From: a virus
DNA: 22,288 nt
IMG/VR virus record: IMGVR_UViG_3300044911_003652
Location: 1 to 22,288 of that record
Direction: 5' to 3' (one strand)
Shown here: piece after piece, positions 1 to 6,584 of the stretch
Position numbering within the stretch: the stretch's first letter is position 1
How the letters are laid out: each line of letters starts with the position of its first letter
Notes under the pieces: generated by a model
Told to the model about the DNA's origin: nothing
Databases searched by the model: none
The model's input: only the letters and a program-made list of their open reading frames with translations
Position numbers and translations under genes: made by a program

Positions 1-94
1 CGCCCCCAGTGCCGATCCCATCCCCGCCCCGCGTGCCGTCACCCCGCGCGTGTCGCCGCCGTTCTTCCTGCTCCAGTCGATCATCATCGCCATC

Positions 95-655
95 ATGGCG
101 AAGAACAAGGCGCCCACTGCCGAGATCGCTGCCAAGCTGGGTGTGGACCGCAGCTACGTGATCCGGCTGGCCCAGGATGGCGTGGTGCTGAAGCCCGCCA
201 ACGACCGCGAGCAGGCGCTGTTCGACATCGCCACCGGCGACGACTTCGCTCGGCGTATCCAGAATCTCGGCCTCAAGGGCCTGCTGACCGGCGAGGACAC
301 GCCCATCGTGCTGGCCGGCAACGCCGAGAACCCGCGTCCCAAGCTGGGTCCGCTGGCCGAGCGCCGTGCGGCCAAGGAGGCGGCGCCCCCGCCGGCCCCG
401 AAGGAGCCGAAAGCGCCCAAGGAGCCGAAAGCGCCCAAGGAGCCGAAGCCCGCCAAGATCAAGGACGGCGGCAAGGCTGGTGACGCCATGGGCGCCGAGG
501 CGAAGTCCGCCAAGGGGCGCAAGCCGAAGAAGGATGCGACGCCTGTGCCCAAGGCGCCCGAGGTGCCCAAGGCGCCCGCCAAGGGGCGCAAGCCGAAGAA
601 GGGTGCGCTGCCCGCGCCCGAGGCGCCGACCGCCGACGACATCCTCGACGACTGA
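95..655 (+). CDS. HTH protein with histone H1-like Lys/Pro/Ala tail
   Basis: This encodes 186 residues from ATG 95; the frame stays open to the left edge, so an upstream start (GTG 50 or outside the window) is possible. I prefer ATG 95 because the product then starts MAKNKAPTAEIAAKLGVD, a clean helix-turn-helix entry, although no good Shine-Dalgarno precedes it. Residues about 5-35 look like a winged/excisionase-type HTH. Residues about 100-175 are low-complexity and basic, with EPKAPK units and two GRKPKK motifs, like the C-terminal tail of histone H1 or bacterial H1-like proteins. The last residues (DDILDD) are acidic. I infer a DNA-binding, possibly DNA-compacting or regulatory protein; its partner and target are not visible. 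A small-terminase role was considered because of the HTH, but a better terS candidate lies at 3301-3834. Confidence 0.7.
   Translation: MAKNKAPTAEIAAKLGVDRSYVIRLAQDGVVLKPANDREQALFDIATGDDFARRIQNLGLKGLLTGEDTPIVLAGNAENPRPKLGPLAERRAAKEAAPPPAPKEPKAPKEPKAPKEPKPAKIKDGGKAGDAMGAEAKSAKGRKPKKDATPVPKAPEVPKAPAKGRKPKKGALPAPEAPTADDILDD
401..454 (+). repeat. 18-bp tandem coding repeat (EPKAPK units)
   Basis: Two perfect 18-bp units (401-418 and 419-436, aaggagccgaaagcgccc) are followed by a diverged third (437-454). They are in frame and encode the Lys/Pro-rich tail of the HTH/H1-like protein, so this is a protein repeat rather than an iteron array. Confidence 0.85.
507..602 (+). repeat. 27-bp direct repeat pair encoding AKGRKPKK
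   Basis: A perfect 27-bp repeat occupies 507-533 and 576-602, 69 bp apart (23 codons, so in frame). It encodes the basic AKGRKPKK patch twice, indicating recent duplication inside the H1-like tail. Confidence 0.85.
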
Positions 656-664
656 CCGCGACGC

Positions 665-688
665 CCAGCGCGACCCCCCGCGCGCTGG
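665..688 (+). terminator. GC hairpin after the H1-like gene, possible terminator
   Basis: Ten bases after the stop codon there is a perfect 8-bp stem (665-672 with 681-688, CCAGCGCG/CGCGCTGG) and an 8-nt C-rich loop. Only a weak tctgt follows, so intrinsic termination is uncertain; it may instead protect the transcript end. Confidence 0.4.
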
Positions 689-696
689 TCTGTGGG

Positions 697-757
697 CCTC
701 CCCGGTGTTTGTAGAAAACCTGCGCTTGCCACGTGGGAATGACTCGCACCGGGGAGG
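697..757. promoter_or_regulatory. 11-bp inverted repeat upstream of the Acb2-like gene
   Basis: CCTCCCCGGTG at 697-707 and its exact reverse complement at 747-757 are separated by 39 nt. The spacer contains an 8-bp palindrome, CCACGTGG, at 729-736. The element ends 36 bp before the start at 794. It could be a dimeric-protein operator or a 5'-UTR structure. I could not place a convincing -35/-10 pair. The stretch 656-793 holds no gene that I can support. Confidence 0.4.
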
Positions 758-793
758 ATTCCCCCTTCTGATTCCCCCAGAAAGTTCGAGTCC

Positions 794-1207
794 ATGGACA
801 ACCAGCACAAGCACATCAAGGGCTATCGCGACCTCACCGAAGCGGAAGTGGCCCTGATGAATCGCATCAAACATGGTGAGGCCGGCGTGGCGGACCTCTG
901 GTATGCGGTGAAGGGGCTGCTGGGTGCCACCATGATGCGGGACGCCGAGGCGGACGCCAAGGCGGCGAAGGAAGCGAAAGCGAAGGGCACCCCCTATGAT
1001 TCCCACGCCAAGGGGAATCAGGACATGCTCTCCTACGTGGAGACGCAGCGGCAACTCAACATGGCGCGCACCCACTTCGAACAGGGGTTCTCCCACCTCA
1101 TCCGTGCCGTCGCCAAGCCGGAGTCGCCTTGGGTGCGCAGCGCATCGGCACAGGCTGCCAAGCCGGGGACGCCCTCGGGCACGCCCATTTCGGACCTGAT
1201 GGGATGA
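794..1207 (+). CDS. acb2: Acb2/Tad1 hairpin-domain protein, predicted cyclic-nucleotide sponge (anti-CBASS/Thoeris)
   Basis: The protein has 137 residues from ATG 794. The N-terminus reads KGYRDLTEAEVALMNRIK and the second block ARTHFEQGFSHLIRAVAKPE. These two helices are the hallmark of the Acb2/Tad1 hairpin domain (former DUF7681), which includes T4 Vs.4. Acb2 proteins bind the cyclic di- and trinucleotides that activate CBASS; Tad1 relatives bind the ADPR-derived messengers of Thoeris. Acb2 proteins are usually about 70-95 residues. Here an Ala/Lys-rich stretch of about 30 residues is inserted between the helices, and about 25 Ser/Pro/Gly-rich residues trail the domain. A GAGTC lies 3 nt before the start. 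The next gene overlaps by ATGA, so the two are translationally coupled. The family call is strong; the actual ligand cannot be read from sequence. Confidence 0.8.
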   Translation: MDNQHKHIKGYRDLTEAEVALMNRIKHGEAGVADLWYAVKGLLGATMMRDAEADAKAAKEAKAKGTPYDSHAKGNQDMLSYVETQRQLNMARTHFEQGFSHLIRAVAKPESPWVRSASAQAAKPGTPSGTPISDLMG

Positions 1208-1506
1208 AGGACGACCACACGGACCTGATGTCCGATCCGGTGGTAGATTCAGTGGTGGAGGTGGCTTTGTCGCGGCGGAACCGCGAGGGTCGCATCCGTG
1301 ACGCGGCGGGTGACGTGGGGGTGCCGATGATGCTGGGCGATTTTCAGGTCACGAAGGCTAAGACTGGCTGGATGCTGATGGAAGGCTCGGTGCTGCAATA
1401 TGAGGGGCACCGCGCGTCCGCGTATGTCCACGCCTTCTCCACCTGGGACGACCTCATGGCCTGGGTGCAGGCGCAGAACCGCCCGGCTGATTCGGAACCG
1501 GGGTAG
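1204..1506 (+). CDS. Hypothetical protein coupled to the Acb2-like gene
   Basis: A 100-residue product starts at ATG 1204, overlapping the previous stop as ATGA. A longer in-frame GTG start at 1129 is rejected because it would overlap the preceding gene by about 80 bp. The N-terminal 40 residues are charged; the C-terminal half (about 45-90, containing GWMLMEGSVLQYEGHRASAY and a WDDLMAWVQ segment) looks like a small alpha/beta fold. I do not recognise a family. Its coupling to an anti-defence candidate makes an accessory, counter-defence or host-takeover role possible, but that is context only. Confidence 0.65.
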   Translation: MKDDHTDLMSDPVVDSVVEVALSRRNREGRIRDAAGDVGVPMMLGDFQVTKAKTGWMLMEGSVLQYEGHRASAYVHAFSTWDDLMAWVQAQNRPADSEPG

Positions 1507-1511
1507 GAATC

Positions 1512-1826
1512 ATGAACGATCCCCACAACGTCACCGAGACGGGTTTCTGGGCTGAGTGCCTGGGCGCCACTGGGGAAGTCCTGGCCTACGGTAAGATATG
1601 GCCCTACGCGAATCACCGGCTGGCGAACTGCGGCACGGGTCTTGTGGTCCGTGCGCGCATGACGTTGCCTGACGGGCGATTCTGCTACGTTGAAGCGACG
1701 AGCCCGTGGACTGTCACGGCGGAAGGGTCTTCCACTCTGAAATGGAACATGCCCGCCACCGTTGAGTGGCAGGCACCGCCCTCACCGCCGCCACCACCAT
1801 CTCCTTTCCCGCCGAGGCCCGTCTAG
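1512..1826 (+). CDS. Hypothetical protein with proline-rich C-terminus
   Basis: This 104-residue protein starts at ATG 1512, directly after an AGGAATC sequence in which AGGA may act as a weak Shine-Dalgarno. Residues 1-85 contain aromatic and beta-type segments (WAECLGATGEVLAYGKIWPY, then DGRFCYVEATSPWTV) with three cysteines. The last 17 or so residues are nearly all Pro and Ser. I do not recognise the family. It ends head-to-head with terL and shares a 4-bp CTAG with it. The proline tail may simply reflect sequence constrained by this junction. It closes a three-gene plus-strand cluster beginning with the Acb2-like gene. Confidence 0.55.
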   Translation: MNDPHNVTETGFWAECLGATGEVLAYGKIWPYANHRLANCGTGLVVRARMTLPDGRFCYVEATSPWTVTAEGSSTLKWNMPATVEWQAPPSPPPPPSPFPPRPV

Positions 1827-3304
1827 GTCCAAGCCGCCACGCGAGGCGCCGGCCTGCGCACGCGGTTAGGGTCGGTGCGCCGCAGCATGTCCATCTGAAT
1901 CTGCTGTTGGTAGCCGCCCTGGACGCAGAGCGCGACATATTGGAGGCAGTCGGCAAGGTCCGACCACGGGTGCTTCTTCTCCGGCAGCGGTCGCGTCTCC
2001 CCATCCTTGCGCTTACCGAACAGGTATCGGCTGTGCAGCGCCGCGACCAGATTCGGGCAGCCTTCCGGGTCGATCAGCAGCATGGGCTCGCCTTTGATCG
2101 TCTGGGCCAGCAGAGCCTCCACCGCCGAGAGGCGCGGCTCCAGCAGGTTGGTCGGCGCCGGATAGGCGTTGAACCCATGTGATTCCAAGAATCCGAAGGC
2201 GTTCATCTCGATCAGGTCACTCTTGGCCCCGCCTGACGGGTCGCCCACCATGATGACACGCTTGCCGAGCAGCCGCTCGTCGGCGGACAGCACTGGGCGC
2301 AGGTTCTGCGGCAGGTGAATCTCCAGGCTCATGTTCTGCGCCACCACCTCGCGCAGCACGAGAAGCTGGCCGCGATGGTTCATCTGGCAGATCAGCGAGC
2401 AGGGATTACGTCCGAAATCCTGGCCTACGGTGAGGGGCAGGCCGACGCTGGGTTCGATGCGCGCCTTGGCGACGTGCCAGTCCTTGTTGAACGTCTCGCG
2501 GAACACCGGGGTGCCGTCCGGATCATCACCGAACTTCGCGTGGACATACCGCTTCACCCAGTTCGGGGCGCCGCCCACCAGCCGTTCATAGTAGAGGCGT
2601 CCGCGCGCCAGCCGGTCGGGATGATCCAGCGGCAGCTTCAGCGTCTCCGCCGTCTGGGCGAGGTAGTTCAGATTCTCCGCGTTGGATTCGAGTCCGCCGG
2701 GCTGGTAGAACACCTCCCAGGCTTTCGGGCGGTTGACCTCCATCAACTCGTGCCAACGCGAGCCGGCGTTCGGCATGTTGGAGTCACCGATGATTCCCGA
2801 CCATGTGGCTCCGCCCTGCGCCGCTGAAGGGTAGCGCCAGAGCCGGCCCGTGATGGAATCGATCAGGTCGGGGTCCAACTCGATGAACTCGTTCACCCAG
2901 GCGCCGGTAAGCTGGAGCGAGAGCAGCCGCTGCTGGTTTTCGGGTGTGTCGAGTGGAATCAGGAGCCAATCGCTGTAGATGTCGCCGGCACGGATTTCCA
3001 CCACCTTGTCCGTGACCTTGTAGTGGGCGATGTCGCCCAACCAGTGCTGGATTTCCTTCAGCACCGTCGAGGTCATCTGTTGGAGGGTGTTTCGGACGAT
3101 GACGAATCGGGTCCGACGCAGCCCGTCAGGACCGGGAGCCTGTTCGCAGCACCGCCGCAGCACCTCGAAAAGCGCCCCGGTCGTCTTTCCGGAGCCAACA
3201 GGCCCCAGAATGAATCGGACGAAGCTGTCCGAGTGCATGAAATTGGCCACCGTGGGGGAGGCGGTGTAGCTGATGTTCTTCCCAACCGAACTGGCGCCGC
3301 TCAC
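1823..3304 (-). CDS. terL: Terminase large subunit
   Basis: The 493-residue packaging motor couples ATP hydrolysis to DNA translocation and cuts the concatemer. Walker A is GPVGSGKTT at 34-42. A Walker B-like strand is AWVNEFIE at 135-142, with E139 as catalytic candidate. A GDSNMP motif at 173-178 resembles the coupling segment. The C-terminal RNase H-like nuclease shows GQDFG (D296), GDPSG (D355) and HPWSDLADCLQY (D449/D452), the expected acidic triad. Length is normal for podoviral TerL. Its start overlaps the small-subunit stop by 4 bp (3301-3304). It is on the strand opposite to the portal and all other structural genes, unlike the usual terS-terL-portal order. Its stop shares CTAG with the convergent gene. 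Confidence 0.95.
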   Translation of the reverse strand: MSGASSVGKNISYTASPTVANFMHSDSFVRFILGPVGSGKTTGALFEVLRRCCEQAPGPDGLRRTRFVIVRNTLQQMTSTVLKEIQHWLGDIAHYKVTDKVVEIRAGDIYSDWLLIPLDTPENQQRLLSLQLTGAWVNEFIELDPDLIDSITGRLWRYPSAAQGGATWSGIIGDSNMPNAGSRWHELMEVNRPKAWEVFYQPGGLESNAENLNYLAQTAETLKLPLDHPDRLARGRLYYERLVGGAPNWVKRYVHAKFGDDPDGTPVFRETFNKDWHVAKARIEPSVGLPLTVGQDFGRNPCSLICQMNHRGQLLVLREVVAQNMSLEIHLPQNLRPVLSADERLLGKRVIMVGDPSGGAKSDLIEMNAFGFLESHGFNAYPAPTNLLEPRLSAVEALLAQTIKGEPMLLIDPEGCPNLVAALHSRYLFGKRKDGETRPLPEKKHPWSDLADCLQYVALCVQGGYQQQIQMDMLRRTDPNRVRRPAPRVAAWT

Positions 3305-3834
3305 TGCACTTCCTCCGCCTGCGAATCGATGGTTTTCGGCTGCGAAAGCTGCGCCCGAACCACTTTTTCACCGATGTTGATGGTGATGGACACCCCGCCG
3401 GAGCCTTCCAACGCCCCAGTGCCGCCGATTCCGCCATTCCCACCGAATCCGGCGAGGTCTTTGATGAATTTTGCGGCTTCGATTCGCCTTTCGGCGCTCG
3501 TATGGGTGATCGCGATGACGTGCATCTCCGCGATGACCAGTTCCAGGCTTGCGAGGGCCTTGTAGCGGATGCGTTTGGCGGTCGAATCCGCCGCGTTCCA
3601 CTCCCGAGCCGCCTGAATCAGCAGGTGAACGAAGTCGTGGGACTTCTGGAGGGCGATCCAGGCGGGGTCATCCGGGCCTGTGAAGCCGTAGTTCGGGAGG
3701 ATGTCTGCCGGAAGGCGGATGTCCTGTGCGATTTCCCGCGCCAGAGAGGCGTAGGAGGCATCGAAAAGGGCCGCTGAAGGCGGTTCTGGGAGGAATACGT
3801 CCTCGCGCGTGGGAGTCTTGGACTTTCGTGCCAT
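3301..3834 (-). CDS. terS: Probable terminase small subunit
   Basis: The protein has 177 residues and lies immediately upstream of, and overlaps by 4 bp, the large subunit. The central region (about 75-130) is helical, with the pattern SLELVIAEMHVIAIT followed by SAERRIEAAKFIKDLAGFGG, as in many podophage small terminases. After a Gly-rich linker the C-terminus forms a beta segment (VSITINIGEKVV), resembling the oligomerisation barrel or TerL/portal-binding tail. No clear N-terminal HTH is seen. A good ribosome site (AGAGG) precedes the ATG on the minus strand. Small terminases diverge quickly, so the call rests on position plus this pattern. Confidence 0.75.
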   Translation of the reverse strand: MARKSKTPTREDVFLPEPPSAALFDASYASLAREIAQDIRLPADILPNYGFTGPDDPAWIALQKSHDFVHLLIQAAREWNAADSTAKRIRYKALASLELVIAEMHVIAITHTSAERRIEAAKFIKDLAGFGGNGGIGGTGALEGSGGVSITINIGEKVVRAQLSQPKTIDSQAEEVQ

Positions 3835-3908
3835 GGATACCTCTTGCGGGGTGGGGGAGTTCCCGACTAGAAATCAATTTGACTTCTTGTCCGCGCAAAG
3901 GCAACCGA
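3835..3908. promoter_or_regulatory. Divergent intergenic region between terS and portal
   Basis: These 74 bp separate the minus-strand terminase pair from the plus-strand head genes and are the only place both operons could start from. It is less GC-rich than its surroundings, with an AT patch at about 3870-3883. For the plus strand, TTGCGG followed 18 nt later by TAGAAA is a weak sigma-70-like pair. A GGGAGTTCCC imperfect dyad lies between. These are suggestions from eye only. Confidence 0.35.
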
Positions 3909-6140
3909 ATGTCCGCTTCGATGAACAGTCCGGTTCCGCCCCCCACCGCGCCCATGATGGGGGGCTTGATGGACCCTGGTGCGGTAGGCACCGTGTCTTC
4001 CACGGGCGGGCTCCTGCGTGTGATTTCGCCGGCTGCGCTCAACGCCCAGGAACAGATCGACATGGCCGAGCGCGCTCGCGCGAAGCTGGAGGCGCGGCTG
4101 GAGCCAGCCATGGACGATCTGGCGGCGTTCATCCGCCGGCAGTTCGACACGATGAAGAACCATCGCAACGGCGCTTCAGGATGGACCAACCGGCTGCTGT
4201 CCGCGCTGCGGATGTTCAACGGCGAATACGAGCCGGAGAAGCTGACAGCGATTCGAGAATATGGCGGCAGCGAGGTCTACGCCCGGATCGTGGCGGTGAA
4301 GTGCCGGGCATCCTCCGCGATGCTGCGGGACATCTACCTGAACGCGGTGAATCGTCCGTGGGACATCGAGCCGACGCCGGTTCCGACGCTGCCCGACGAG
4401 GCGGCTGGCGCGGTCGAAGCCTTGATGACTGCCGAGGTGGGGGTGGCTGCGGACGGCGCTGCGCAGGGGCTGACTGACCCCGAGACGGGCATGCCTGTGA
4501 TGCCCCCGACCGAGCAGGACATGGCGGCGCGCAAGCTGGAACTCGACGCGCTGGTGGAGCAAGGCCGAATCAAGAAGGCGCGTGCGGAGGCCGACGAGGC
4601 CCGCAAGCATCTCGACGACATGCTGGTGGAGGGCGGATTCTATAAGGCCCTGGCCGAGTTCCTGACGGACCTGCCGCTGTTCCCCTTCGCCTGCATCCGT
4701 GGCCCCATCGTCTACATGACGAACACGATCACCTGGGAGAAGCAGACGAGCGGCCCGGCCAAGCTGGTGAAGAAGCCGGTGGCCCGGATGTTCTGGAAGC
4801 GGGTGAGCCCGTTCGACATCTGGTGGTCGCCCGGCGCGGCCACGCCCGAATCCGCCGACTTCATCTTTCGGGACCGGAAGTCCCGCGCAGAACTGAACGC
4901 CATGCTGGATGTTCCCGGCTACCGGAAGGACCAGATTCGTCTCGTGCTGGAACACTACTCGCGGGGACATACGGAATCGCCCGACACGGCGGATGCGACT
5001 CGGGCCGATCTGGAGAGTCGGGAAGACCCTCAGATGAACGATTCCGGCATGTATGACGTGCTGGAGTATCATGGGTCGATTCCCGGTCGGCTGCTTCGTC
5101 TCTGGGGCATGTCCACCAAGGATGTGCCCGACGAGGTGTTGGACTACGCGGTTCAGCTTTGGATGATCGGGCAATACGTCATCAAGGTGCAGCTTTCGCC
5201 CAGCCCGCGCGAGCGCCCGCCGTTCTTCATCACCAGCTACGACAAGGTGCCCGGCACCATGGTGGGCAACGCCGTGCCCGACATGCTGGCGGACATTCAG
5301 GATGTCGGCAACGCCGCGCTGCGGGCGACCGTGAACAACATGGCAATGTCCTCCGGCCCGCAGGTGGCCATCAACGAATCGCTGCTCGATGCGTCGGAGA
5401 ACACCGACCGCGTGTGGCCCTGGCGGGTATGGCGATTCTCGCCCCGCCCTGGAGTCCAGGCGTCGGACCCGGTGAAGTTCTTCCAGCCGGCTTCGAACGC
5501 GCAGCAGTTTCTCGCGGTCTACGAGAAGGTGACGCAGATCGGAGATGAAATCAGCGCGATTCCTCGCTACACCACCGGCAGCGAGCGCATGGGTGGCGCA
5601 GGCCGCACGGCGAGCGGGCTGTCGATGCTCATGGGCAACGCCACGAAGATGCTCCAGACCGTCGCGAGCAACGTGGACACGGATATCTTCGAGCCGCTGC
5701 TCCAGTATCTCTACGACATCGTGATGATGACCGACACGACCGGCAAGCTGCGCGGCGACGAGCGAATCATGGTGAAGGGTGTATCCGTGGCCATGCAGCG
5801 CGAGTTGGAGCGCCAGCGCCAGATCGAACTTCTCCAGGCCACAGCGAACCCCACCGACCTTGAAATCGTCGGCATGGCCGGGCGCGGGACGCTTCTCCGT
5901 GCCGTCACCAGCGGGGTTGGGCTGGATGGAGAATCCATCGTCCCGACCAACGACGAACTGCGCAAGCGAGAGCAGGCCAAAGTTGCCGCGATGATGCGGG
6001 TCGGCGCAGGTAGCGCCATGTCAGGAATCTCGCCCGAGGAAGGCGCCCAGACACAGGGAGCCCAGCGCGGCGGCGAGAACACAGGACCACGCGCGATTCA
6101 GGGTCCGCGCGTGAATCTCCAGCAACAGGCCCCGGAGTGA
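3909..6140 (+). CDS. Portal protein
   Basis: This is a 743-residue dodecameric portal through which DNA enters and leaves the capsid. I place the start at ATG 3909, after AAAGG about 9 nt upstream; the frame is open further upstream but overlaps terS antisense. Typical portal features are a helical N-terminus, the segment VYARIVAVKCRASSAMLRDIY, a long charged helical insertion (about 150-245), then FDIWWSPGA and conserved FITSYDKVPGTMVGNAVPDM leading into the clip/stem region. The C-terminal part (RYTTGSERMGGAGRTASGLS, then the YDIVMM helix and a crown-like helical region) is typical of large podoviral portals. The tail from about 715 is Gln/Gly-rich. It is the first gene of the head operon, followed 5 bp later by a small basic gene. 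Confidence 0.9.
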   Translation: MSASMNSPVPPPTAPMMGGLMDPGAVGTVSSTGGLLRVISPAALNAQEQIDMAERARAKLEARLEPAMDDLAAFIRRQFDTMKNHRNGASGWTNRLLSALRMFNGEYEPEKLTAIREYGGSEVYARIVAVKCRASSAMLRDIYLNAVNRPWDIEPTPVPTLPDEAAGAVEALMTAEVGVAADGAAQGLTDPETGMPVMPPTEQDMAARKLELDALVEQGRIKKARAEADEARKHLDDMLVEGGFYKALAEFLTDLPLFPFACIRGPIVYMTNTITWEKQTSGPAKLVKKPVARMFWKRVSPFDIWWSPGAATPESADFIFRDRKSRAELNAMLDVPGYRKDQIRLVLEHYSRGHTESPDTADATRADLESREDPQMNDSGMYDVLEYHGSIPGRLLRLWGMSTKDVPDEVLDYAVQLWMIGQYVIKVQLSPSPRERPPFFITSYDKVPGTMVGNAVPDMLADIQDVGNAALRATVNNMAMSSGPQVAINESLLDASENTDRVWPWRVWRFSPRPGVQASDPVKFFQPASNAQQFLAVYEKVTQIGDEISAIPRYTTGSERMGGAGRTASGLSMLMGNATKMLQTVASNVDTDIFEPLLQYLYDIVMMTDTTGKLRGDERIMVKGVSVAMQRELERQRQIELLQATANPTDLEIVGMAGRGTLLRAVTSGVGLDGESIVPTNDELRKREQAKVAAMMRVGAGSAMSGISPEEGAQTQGAQRGGENTGPRAIQGPRVNLQQQAPE

Positions 6141-6145
6141 CTGAT

Positions 6146-6298
6146 ATGGCGAAGAACCCCTTCAAGAACCCCGTCTCCACCGGCAAGCTGCCCGGCATCG
6201 CCAAGGGTGGCCCCAGCGGCGTCAAGGCGCCGATGGCCGGCATGAAGCCCTCCGCTGCCGTCGCGGCGGTGCCGAAGAAGATGCCCAAGAAGAAGTAG
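6146..6298 (+). CDS. Small lysine-rich protein
   Basis: This 50-residue product begins MAKNPFKNPVSTGKLPG and ends PKKMPKKK. It has 11 lysines, no acidic residues, and many Gly/Pro/Ala. It starts 5 bp after the portal stop and ends 4 bp before the next ATG, so it fits the operon spacing exactly. Weak ribosome-site signal; translation is probably coupled to the portal. Small basic proteins at this position occur in other podophages with unknown roles; DNA or scaffold binding inside the head is an inference from charge. Confidence 0.65.
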   Translation: MAKNPFKNPVSTGKLPGIAKGGPSGVKAPMAGMKPSAAVAAVPKKMPKKK

Positions 6299-6302
6299 CC
6301 CG

Positions 6303-6584
6303 ATGAATCCCCCTGACACCAAGCCGGCGGCGCTGGAAACTGCATTTCTTGCGATCCGCCGGATGGATGCCCGCCTCGCAGACCTGTTTCTCGCGGCGCT
6401 GGGCGCCGAAGTGCAGGAGTGCGTAGACGCCATGATGGTGGCGGACACGCCGTTCGTGCTCCAGCAGGCGCAGGGTGCGGCAGGCATGGCACGCACCTTC
6501 CATGAACGCCTCACCCATGCTGAAACGAGGCTTGCGCGCGCCGCTGCATTGGCCGCGAAGCATCAGAAAGGAACCCCCCTATGA
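6303..6584 (+). CDS. Small helical protein of the head operon, unknown
   Basis: The 93-residue, Ala-rich, almost wholly helical protein lies between the lysine-rich gene and the scaffold, overlapping the scaffold start by ATGA (6581-6584). It has heptad-like stretches at about 10-45 and 65-90 and no Cys or Trp. No family is recognised. Strict coupling to the scaffold suggests a head-assembly role, such as a chaperone or scaffold partner, but the sequence itself does not show function. Confidence 0.7.
   Translation: MNPPDTKPAALETAFLAIRRMDARLADLFLAALGAEVQECVDAMMVADTPFVLQQAQGAAGMARTFHERLTHAETRLARAAALAAKHQKGTPL

Noticed and set aside
401-454. 18-bp tandem repeats as replication iterons
   Set aside because: They are in frame, encode a low-complexity basic tail, and lack an adjacent AT-rich unwinding region or replication gene.
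1766-2182. Plus-strand frames opposite terL
   Set aside because: The minus strand carries terL with intact Walker and nuclease motifs; the plus frames are shadows.
4176-5174. Minus-strand open frame of 332 codons opposite the portal
   Set aside because: Composition (His, Arg, Gln-rich) and lack of ribosome site mark it as an antisense shadow; the portal on the plus strand is clear.
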